Shown here one piece after another: positions 1 through 6,913 of a DNA stretch of 6,913 nt. The stretch is taken from NCBI GenBank assembly GCA_035457105.1, contig DATIBX010000334.1, positions 1 to 6,913 of the forward strand. Reading direction: 5' to 3'. The position numbers and the translations under genes are program-made. The stretch is from PSRF01 sp035457105 (GTDB lineage Bacteria; Acidobacteriota; Blastocatellia; Pyrinomonadales; Pyrinomonadaceae). Position 1 is the stretch's first letter. Each line of letters starts with the position of its first letter. The notes beneath the pieces were generated by a model. The model saw only the letters and a program-made list of their open reading frames with translations, was not told where the DNA came from and searched no databases.

Positions 1-1137
1 CTTCCTGTCGTAAGCTGCTTTGTAATTAGAATCCCAGAATGTCCCGTAGTGCTCCTTATGAACATTGCTCAGGAACTTGCTGAAATAATCGTCAAAATCC
101 TTCGCCTTGCGTGCCCATTCCTTGGGCGTGGTCGTGCAGGGCCATTTGTCATTGCACGCGTCGAAAGCAGTGAGAACGTTCATTACGCCAGTCTCGTACT
201 CGATTTTCTCAATCCTCTTGATGAAGTCCTCGCGACTGAGATCACCAGCGGCGGCCGAGTCGAATATCTTGTTAAAGTCTGCCATGCGCGACAGGTTTGA
301 AAGCTCCTGGATGAGTTGTTGAACGGCGAAGCACCGGTCCTTCGTCTCGTCGAGCGTGATGTTCCCGGTGGCTGGGTCTGTAGCACCTCCCGCGCCGGGT
401 GTAACGATCGGATCTTTGTCTTTGTTGGCTTTCTTTGCCTTGGCCCAGATCCCGAGGCCGCCGTCGCAATCAGTTAGCATCTTCTTCAACTCAGCGGCCG
501 TCCACGAGGGAGTCACCTTGCGTCGGATCGTTCCCGCTCCTACATCGCGGGCAAGACCGAGATTGGAGATCGGGCCATTGCCAGCAATAGCTTCAGCAAC
601 TTGATCGGCCTGATGTTCGTGTGGATCATTTGCTGCGCCCACTCGCAGCTGCGTGTTAACACTCGACTGATTGCTACTGCTTTGTTGCACGACGTGCGTC
701 AACTCATGCGCGAGTAGTTTCCTGCCCCGCGCACTAGTCGGAGTGTATTCGCCAGAGGCAAACCCGATGTGATTCCCGACGGTGTAGGCACGCGCGAAAA
801 CCGCCCCGGCGGCGTGCGCAGCTTTGTCATCTGCATGCACGCGAACTCGACTAAAATCGTGGCCGAAACGCGATTCAAAAAAATCCCGCGTGCCGCGATC
901 GAGCGACTCGCCGGAGGACTGCAGGACTTCGTTGACGATCGGAGGTACACTGGCCGATTCACTGCCGCTGGCTTCCTTTCTTTGCAGCAAGCCTTTCTTC
1001 TTGCTGCAGTCAGCACACTCCCCACCCATCGTGTGATTCCCACACTCACACTTGCGCTGTAGCAATCCGGTTTGCACCGGCCCGTCTGATGCTTGGCCTT
1101 TGTGCCCGTTATTTAATTTGCGCAGGTTTTCGTCCAT
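1..1137 (-). CDS. eCIS-core (DUF4157) HELTH protein with unknown C-terminal domain (3' end outside window)
   Basis: The frame reads 379 codons without a stop to the left edge. The ATG at 1137 comes directly after an in-frame TGA, with a weak GGTGG about 6 nt upstream, so the start is well fixed. Residues 25-54 are the Cys/His cassette (Cys30, 32, 41, 44 and His35, flanked by LLQRK on both sides). Residues ~68-152 are a full DUF4157/eCIS-core domain: VLQSSGESLDRGTRDFFES, FGHDFSRVRVHAD, and HELTHVVQQ (144-152). An EHQAD motif (174-178) follows. After IRRK (204-207) a mostly helical domain begins, with NITLDETKDRC (259-269), LIQELSN (275-281), SREDFIKRIEKIEY (301-314) and a Trp/Tyr-rich region. 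It has no catalytic signature I can name. Probably another cargo or effector with the same front end as its neighbours. It lies 42 bp after the 122-residue gene. Confidence 0.88.
   Translation of the reverse strand, partial: MDENLRKLNNGHKGQASDGPVQTGLLQRKCECGNHTMGGECADCSKKKGLLQRKEASGSESASVPPIVNEVLQSSGESLDRGTRDFFESRFGHDFSRVRVHADDKAAHAAGAVFARAYTVGNHIGFASGEYTPTSARGRKLLAHELTHVVQQSSSNQSSVNTQLRVGAANDPHEHQADQVAEAIAGNGPISNLGLARDVGAGTIRRKVTPSWTAAELKKMLTDCDGGLGIWAKAKKANKDKDPIVTPGAGGATDPATGNITLDETKDRCFAVQQLIQELSNLSRMADFNKIFDSAAAGDLSREDFIKRIEKIEYETGVMNVLTAFDACNDKWPCTTTPKEWARKAKDFDDYFSKFLSNVHKEHYGTFWDSNYKAAYDRK
976..1065 (-). repeat. Diverged N-terminal Cys/His cassette, copy 3
   Basis: Codes for LLQRK...LLQRK around CxCGxH-x5-CxxC. 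The same 30-residue layout occurs in copy 1, with conservative K/Q, E/D and G/S changes between them. Confidence 0.75.
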
Positions 1138-1179
1138 TCATTGCCACCACTGGTGACTGCAAGCGTCAGGATTCCGCGG

Positions 1180-1548
1180 TTAGCTGCGCGACCCTTTTCG
1201 CCATCGTTCCAGGAGCGCTGCAAACGATGAAGGCATGGGGTATTGCCATTCGTCTACAAAGAAGAGGTCGCGGTAAGCATTAAGTGAAGGATGAAACACG
1301 GGCCGTAGAATGATCCTATGTCCATCCTCCAATTCGATCATGACTTCACCCATCGCCACTGAAGTAATCGTTCTGGGAACTGGGACCAGAGGTTCCAATA
1401 TTGATTGCACTTCTTCTCGCTCTTTCGCTGAGACCACTTCGCCTTGGGCATAGTTCGGTTGGCCTTCGTCGTTGAAACCAGTCATCAACGCATAGTTGAT
1501 CTTTGCAATCGGCTTCCTCCTACTAGGCCATATTCGACGACCACTCAT
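1180..1548 (-). CDS. Unknown protein coupled to the caspase-like cargo gene (122 aa)
   Basis: A 122-residue protein whose ATG overlaps the TGA of the 443-residue gene as ATGA, so the two are probably translated together. The ribosome binding site is weak (GTGAGA, 5 nt upstream). The N-terminus is basic (GRRIWPSRRK, residues 3-12). It is followed by an acidic helix (AKEREEVQSILEPL, 41-54), two strands (GEVMIELEDGHRIILRPVF, 67-85), an aromatic stretch (YRDLFFVDEWQYPMP, 92-106) and a basic C-terminal helix. There is no signal peptide, no membrane segment and no Cys/His cassette, so it is not built like the cargo genes around it. I do not recognise the family. Its position and coupling would suit a chaperone, loading adaptor or protective inhibitor for the upstream protein; none of these is shown by the sequence. 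An alternative start is Met22. Confidence 0.75.
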   Translation of the reverse strand: MSGRRIWPSRRKPIAKINYALMTGFNDEGQPNYAQGEVVSAKEREEVQSILEPLVPVPRTITSVAMGEVMIELEDGHRIILRPVFHPSLNAYRDLFFVDEWQYPMPSSFAALLERWRKGSRS

Positions 1549-2876
1549 TTGATTCTCACTTCACCTTCTGGTGTTTTTAGTTTGACGTTTTCGCCTGCTC
1601 GCAACTTGGCTTTTCCTTCCGACGACGTGGCTTCGGTGCCATTGATCACATACTCTTTGCCATCGATGGTAACGTGCCAACGTACGAAGGGTGACGTAAG
1701 AAAAGGGTCGGCCTTGTCCCAGTCGATATTGCCCTTCTTGTCTAGCAAATCACCGGCGCCCACAACCCGTTTCTCTCCCATTCCGGTTCCCGCAGTGTAA
1801 TGCTGTGCGCCGCCGATCATTTTTCCCGGAAGGATCGCAGAGAGTCGGCTTAAGAGCGTCTTGCCTTTGCCGTGTCCCACGTGACAACCCATCAGCATCA
1901 GGAGACCTCTTGAGCAGAATTTAATCGTGGCCATCTGTTTGAGATGTTCTTCCGGCGAGTCGTGAATCAGGGCTTTGTCGTCAGGCACATACTTATCTCC
2001 GTTGCCGACACTTTGGTACCCGTCTGTTCCGTGGCCGTTGATCTCGAGGCGATTGACACAACTGCAACTGTTCTTAGGGTCGTCAACATAAGCATTCACC
2101 TTGCTCACCAGATCCGGAACACTGCCGACGCCGACACCGCCCTTTTTCGGAATTACGGCCGTATCTTTAGGATTGGAATTATCGTAAGCGTGCACGGCGC
2201 AAGGAGTCTTCTCTTTCTCTTTTCGCTGGATCGAGAACCCGCGGCCGCCCTGCTGCATGACGTGAGTCAGTTCATGAGCCAGTAGTTGACGACCCTTGGA
2301 AGTTTCTGGTGCAAACTCTCCTGGTCCAAATACGATATGAGTGCCAGCGGTGAACGCCAGCGCACCAATATCCTCGGCCGATCGAGCTGCTGCTTCATCA
2401 GCATGCACTCGCACCTGGCTGAAATCGGCGCGTGTGCCGCGCGAAGTAGGAAAGGACGTTGCGGACGATGCCGATCTCATCACCGCATTGGCCGTTCTGT
2501 CAGCTTCCTGTTCGAATCGATCGCCGGCGGGACCAATAGTCACGGAAGAGGAACCGCCTTGCGGAGTTGCCGAACTCACCTGCATGTCGCCGAGAGCGTG
2601 AGCGAAGCCTGATTCCATGAATGAGCGAACCGAGGGATTGAGAGGTTCTCCGGAAGTACTCAGTACCTCATGCGCACTGCCAGGTACGCTGTTAGCCGAG
2701 GTATTGCTGGAAACTTGCCGTTGCAACGTTGTTTTCTCGCCGCTGCATGCCGAGCACTCGCCACCCCCAATCGTATGCTGACCGCAGGCACACTTCCTTT
2801 GCAGCAAAAGCCCGGGCACAAACCACGAGTTCGATGCGGAATGTTGATTGTGATTTATTACTGATTGTCGAATCAC
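1545..2876 (-). CDS. eCIS-core (DUF4157) HELTH protein with a caspase-fold-like C-terminal domain (443 aa)
   Basis: Domain order: the Cys/His cassette (Cys29, 31, 41, 44 and His34, flanked by LLLQRK and LQRQ); a first-helix piece of the DUF4157 fold (VLSTSGEPLNPSVRSFMES, 71-89); a GDRFEQEAD motif (118-126); then the rest of DUF4157 with DFSQVRVHAD (151-160) and HELTHVMQQ (201-209), the zinc-peptidase-like signature of this family. After IQRK (216-219) comes a separate domain. A hydrophobic strand leads to GHG (His282), and LLMLMGC (Cys331) follows another hydrophobic strand, with PGKMIGG shortly after. This His-Gly/Gly-Cys pattern is that of clan CD (caspase, CHAT, DUF4347-like) cysteine peptidases; catalysis is inferred, not shown. 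A beta-rich tail ends the protein. The GTG start at 2876 has AAGG eight bases upstream and an in-frame TAG six codons before it. The stop overlaps the next gene as ATGA. Likely an injected effector or a processing enzyme. Confidence 0.88.
   Translation of the reverse strand: MIRQSVINHNQHSASNSWFVPGLLLQRKCACGQHTIGGGECSACSGEKTTLQRQVSSNTSANSVPGSAHEVLSTSGEPLNPSVRSFMESGFAHALGDMQVSSATPQGGSSSVTIGPAGDRFEQEADRTANAVMRSASSATSFPTSRGTRADFSQVRVHADEAAARSAEDIGALAFTAGTHIVFGPGEFAPETSKGRQLLAHELTHVMQQGGRGFSIQRKEKEKTPCAVHAYDNSNPKDTAVIPKKGGVGVGSVPDLVSKVNAYVDDPKNSCSCVNRLEINGHGTDGYQSVGNGDKYVPDDKALIHDSPEEHLKQMATIKFCSRGLLMLMGCHVGHGKGKTLLSRLSAILPGKMIGGAQHYTAGTGMGEKRVVGAGDLLDKKGNIDWDKADPFLTSPFVRWHVTIDGKEYVINGTEATSSEGKAKLRAGENVKLKTPEGEVRIK
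2715..2807 (-). repeat. Diverged N-terminal Cys/His cassette, copy 2
   Basis: Codes for LLQRK...TLQRQ around CxCGxH-x6-CxxC. It has one residue more between the two halves than the other copies, and lacks their KKKG turn (it has SGEKTT instead). It is the most diverged of the three. Confidence 0.72.
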
Positions 2877-2884
2877 GCGTTTTG

Positions 2885-2888
2885 CCTT
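2885..2888 (-). promoter_or_regulatory. Ribosome binding site supporting the GTG start of the 443-residue gene
   Basis: AAGG on the minus strand lies 8 nt before GTG at 2876, within the 19 bp gap after the previous gene. No ATG occurs in frame between the upstream TAG and this GTG. Confidence 0.5.
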
Positions 2889-2895
2889 GCTCTAA

Positions 2896-3795
2896 TCAAG
2901 CCTTCGCGACGTTTACATTGGTCACATCCACAGTACCAACTTTGGCCTTGGTAAATGTTCGAGTAATGATGGGCTTTCCGATTACCTTTCCCCCACAGGA
3001 GTAATTTTGTTCACATGAGATTGTGCACGAATCGATGCCCCCCGGATTTCTGTCATGTAATAGACTGCCACCTTTCCATCGCGTCTCGTGAAAGTCATAG
3101 AAACGGTTTTTTGTCGCCGGCAAAGTTCCGAACACCGGAGAATTTCGCGAGGCCCCTACGATGAATGTGCTACTTCCATTACAGGGAGTGATTCCGAATT
3201 CTTTTGGGCAATTGCTTGTGACTCCCTTTGGAAAGGACTCGACGATGTTCGTCCCGTCCCAATTCTGTGTGTCCGGATCGACCTTGATTGTAGTTACTGC
3301 TCCCATGCCCGTTCGATACTTGACGCCATCGGCATCTTTGTTGGTAACTGTGTCGACTGTGGCTTTGGTTGGACACGTAGGTGCCGTGCCCCCTTTGATA
3401 TTCGCGGGAATTGCTTCATGACCCGGAGCAACCTCATTTCCTGTCGGTCGTTGGTCTTGCTCCTCACTGCCAGGAAGTTGGGCTCGGGTGCGCACGGGAC
3501 TTTCGGTTCCTTCTTCTTCTTCGGAAGCGTCGCGATTTTGAGCGCTCATCTCCGCGTGCGCGTGTACTCGACTGAAATCGTGGCCTGGCATTCGTACGAT
3601 AGGAGGCACCTCAGTTGACTCGACGCCTACTGCGGCTTGTCGTTGCAGCAACCCTTTCTTTTTTGAGCACTCGCCGCATTCGCCACTCATAGTGTGATTG
3701 CCGCAGTCGCACTGCCGCTGCAACAGTCCCCCAGCCGCACCGGTCGATGGAACTGTCCCAGGCTTGGTTTGAATGAGTTGTGTCGTTGCGATCAT
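2896..3795 (-). CDS. eCIS cargo-like protein with Cys/His cassette, DUF4157 remnant and Cys-containing C-terminal domain (299 aa)
   Basis: The first ~53 residues hold the shared cassette: LLQRQC (24-29), then Cys29, Cys31, His34, Cys40 and Cys43, closed by LLQRQ (49-53). Next come VPPIV (63-67) and GHDFSRVHAHAEMSA (71-85), which match the start of the eCIS-core/DUF4157 fold in the gene ending at 1137. The preceding helix and everything up to and including HELTH are absent. An acidic, Gln/Pro-rich linker (about 90-137) leads to a C-terminal domain with Cys141, 196, 205, 257, 261 and 267, containing NRFYDFHETRW (230-240) and ending in strand-rich TFTKAKVGTVDVTNVNV. No catalytic signature is recognised there. 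The ATG at 3795 is the first start after an in-frame TGA four codons upstream; its ribosome binding site is weak. It lies 21 bp after the small gene. A secreted or injected cargo is the best guess; a structural accessory is possible. Confidence 0.85.
   Translation of the reverse strand: MIATTQLIQTKPGTVPSTGAAGGLLQRQCDCGNHTMSGECGECSKKKGLLQRQAAVGVESTEVPPIVRMPGHDFSRVHAHAEMSAQNRDASEEEEGTESPVRTRAQLPGSEEQDQRPTGNEVAPGHEAIPANIKGGTAPTCPTKATVDTVTNKDADGVKYRTGMGAVTTIKVDPDTQNWDGTNIVESFPKGVTSNCPKEFGITPCNGSSTFIVGASRNSPVFGTLPATKNRFYDFHETRWKGGSLLHDRNPGGIDSCTISCEQNYSCGGKVIGKPIITRTFTKAKVGTVDVTNVNVAKA
3637..3726 (-). repeat. Diverged N-terminal Cys/His cassette, copy 1
   Basis: Codes for LLQRQ...LLQRQ around a CxCGxH-x5-CxxC cluster. 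The protein sequence is nearly the same as copy 3 (shared CGNHTM, GEC and CSKKKGLLQR), while the DNA has diverged at many third positions. This points to an old duplication or shuffling rather than a recent copy. Confidence 0.75.
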
Positions 3796-3816
3796 CTTAA
3801 TAAGTCACACCATTGT

Positions 3817-4112
3817 TTATCGCACCCGCGGTTCGTTAGGTGCGCCGATCCCAACGTAGACCGCGTGCGCGATGTTAAGCCCCAACTGCACTGCTGCGGC
3901 CGGCATGGTCACGTTGATCGTGTTAATTTCAGCGGCGACCACCGAACGCAAGTTGCCTCCGGAAAACAAATCGGCTCTTAGGCTCCCGTTCTTCAGTAAG
4001 TGCGTCAGTTCCGCTTCCAAAGCGGCTTGCAAGTGCGAATGGTGGCGCGGCTCTATTTGCACACCCTCCAAAACCAATCTTTCGATGTGCAGGCGAACGT
4101 CCATTCTGCTAT

Positions 4113-4116
<4 letters not shown>
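3817..4116 (-). CDS. Small eCIS-locus protein of unknown function (99 aa)
   Basis: This 99-residue protein starts at a GTG whose last bases form the GTGA overlap with the ATPase stop. A strong AAAGGAG seven bases upstream supports this choice over the ATG four codons later. The sequence has a short strand-like start (VRLHIERLVLEGV, residues 7-19), a helix rich in Ala, Glu and Leu (LQAALEAELTHLL, 29-41), a Gly/Asn-containing loop, and an Ala/Leu-rich C-terminal helix (AAAVQLGLNIAHAVYVGIG, 73-91). There is no signal peptide or clear membrane segment. From memory, small proteins opening with an 'HIERLVLxG' pattern and ending with an 'LGxxIAxAVY' helix are common next to eCIS ATPases, but I know of no defined function. 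The tight coupling suggests it is made with the ATPase, possibly as its partner or as an adaptor to the cargo genes downstream; that is inference. Confidence 0.85.
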
Positions 4117-6284
<2,168 letters not shown>

Positions 6285-6288
6285 TGGG

Positions 6289-6292
6289 CCTC
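6289..6292 (-). promoter_or_regulatory. Ribosome binding site of the ATPase gene, overlapping the upstream stop
   Basis: On the minus strand the junction reads TGAGGCCCAATG. GAGG shares bases with the TGA stop of the terminator gene and lies 4 nt before the ATPase ATG. This supports the ATG at 6284 as the start and suggests translational coupling of terminator and ATPase. Confidence 0.6.
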
Positions 6293-6913
6293 AATTGATC
6301 GTGATCTCTTTGGTCGAGTCGAACTCGAGAGGGGTGCTTTCTGGCTGGCCTGGTCCCAGCGGCGCAATGATTTCGCTGTCCACTCCATCGACTCGCAAAC
6401 GGGCGAGCAGCGGAACTCCTGTTGGCGTGGGAAACTGCCCGCCGGCCGGCGTCTCGATGACGAACTGAAAGGCGTTTGACGAAGCCGGCGGCGCCGTTGG
6501 CAAGGTCCTTCGCATTTCAAAGTCGCCGAGTAACAACGACACTCGTTGGTCGAGCAACGCGGGCACGCTACTGGTGAGGTTGATCGTCGCCGTGCCGCCA
6601 ACACGCGCCACGCTCAGTGGCAATACCGTGGTAATCACTGGCGCCACCGCCAGCGGTAGTTCATTACTGGTGATCGTTCCGCGCGGCGTGATGATCTCAA
6701 CAGCAACCGTGTAAAAGCCGGCTTCGAGATTGTTCGGAAGCGTCACATCCAATTGCGAGTCACTTACTTGCGCAGTTGCAGGTTGAGGAGGATTTGCTAC
6801 GCGAACCGAATGCAGCCGAGCCGTGCCGGTAGCTAGACCGCTCCCAAGAAGCGAGACGATGTCACCGGGTTCTAAGCTCAGCTGGCGACTTGGTAACTCG
6901 ATCGAACTCAATA
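6291..6913 (-). CDS. Pvc16/DUF4255-like eCIS tail-terminator protein, C-terminal part (5' end outside window)
   Basis: About 207 codons of the 3' end are present. The frame is still open at the right edge; the first in-window start-like codon is a TTG at 6911 that has no reason to be the true start. The visible part is beta-rich and Pro/Ser/Thr-rich. The first ~90 residues resemble an IPT/TIG immunoglobulin-like domain (LEPGDIVSLLGSGL, a LEAGFYTVAVEI strand pair, then a TPRGTITSNELPLAV segment). A second beta domain follows and ends in KEITIN. In PVC/Afp-type particles, Pvc16-family proteins have an N-terminal DUF4255 domain that caps tube and sheath, often followed by an Ig-like extension, and their genes often lie beside the ATPase gene, as here. 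The defining DUF4255 part is outside the window, so the call rests on the tail architecture and on the neighbour. Its TGA stop lies 6 bp before the ATPase start and overlaps that gene's ribosome binding site. Confidence 0.72.
   Translation of the reverse strand, partial: LSSIELPSRQLSLEPGDIVSLLGSGLATGTARLHSVRVANPPQPATAQVSDSQLDVTLPNNLEAGFYTVAVEIITPRGTITSNELPLAVAPVITTVLPLSVARVGGTATINLTSSVPALLDQRVSLLLGDFEMRRTLPTAPPASSNAFQFVIETPAGGQFPTPTGVPLLARLRVDGVDSEIIAPLGPGQPESTPLEFDSTKEITIN

Noticed and set aside
699..1049. Minus-strand open frame (116 codons) inside the left-edge HELTH gene
   Set aside because: It is in a different frame from the one that codes for the cassette, DFSRVRVHAD and HELTH. Its translation has no family features.
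1145..1155. Perfect short palindrome CACCA-C-TGGTG in the gap before the left-edge gene
   Set aside because: A 5-bp stem with a one-base loop and no T-run is not a terminator, and it is too short to call an operator. It overlaps the weak ribosome binding site and may be chance.
2262..2276. Calling the HELTH proteins proven metalloproteases
   Set aside because: HELTH is visible, but a third ligand is not certain and the eCIS-core family may be structural. I kept the family call without claiming peptidase activity.
2877..2895. Possible promoters or terminators in the gaps between cargo genes
   Set aside because: The gaps are 19, 21 and 42 bp with no hairpin plus T-run and no convincing -35/-10 pair. 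One transcription unit is simpler.
3088..3618. Plus-strand open frame (176 codons) opposite the 299-residue cargo gene
   Set aside because: It is antisense to a protein with a clear cassette and homologous segments. Its Cys/Ser/Arg-rich translation shows no domain.

Overview
The window is the distal part of an extracellular contractile injection system (eCIS, the PVC/Afp/MAC type of phage-tail-like particle), followed by its accessory or cargo genes. All seven genes lie on the minus strand and are packed head to tail, with overlaps of 3-4 bp or gaps of at most about 42 bp. They therefore read as one transcription unit running from right to left. Base composition is moderate, and the gene content (an eCIS locus with several HELTH/eCIS-core proteins) fits an environmental Gram-negative or related bacterium such as an acidobacterium. 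No marker here fixes the taxon.

Right end (6913-6291): the C-terminal part of a Pvc16/DUF4255-like tail-terminator protein, cut by the window edge. Next (6284-4113) is a 723-residue AAA+ ATPase of the Pvc15 type, with one intact AAA+ module and what looks like a degenerate one in front of it. It overlaps a 99-residue small protein (4116-3817) that starts at a GTG with a strong ribosome binding site.

Middle and left (3795-1): three proteins begin with the same cysteine/histidine cassette (LLQRxCxCGxH...CxxC...LQR) and then diverge. The 299-residue protein (3795-2896) keeps only a stump of the eCIS-core/DUF4157 fold and carries a cysteine-containing C-terminal domain. The 443-residue protein (2876-1545) has the full HELTH domain and a C-terminal domain with His-Gly and Gly-Cys motifs like those of caspase-fold (clan CD) peptidases. 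The protein at 1137-1 has the HELTH domain and an unrecognised C-terminal domain, and runs off the left edge. Between the last two sits a 122-residue unknown protein (1548-1180), overlapping the caspase-like gene by an ATGA.

How the parts probably work together: the terminator caps the sheath/tube, the ATPase supports particle assembly or cargo loading, and the three cassette proteins are likely cargo or cargo-associated factors with a common front end and interchangeable back ends. The most interesting points are the caspase-like cargo with its coupled small partner, the shuffled position of an ExxxD motif that might supply a third metal ligand to HELTH, and the cassette reused on a protein that has lost the HELTH core. 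There is no gene-free stretch over 300 bases, and I saw no RNA genes, insertion sequences or CRISPR arrays.
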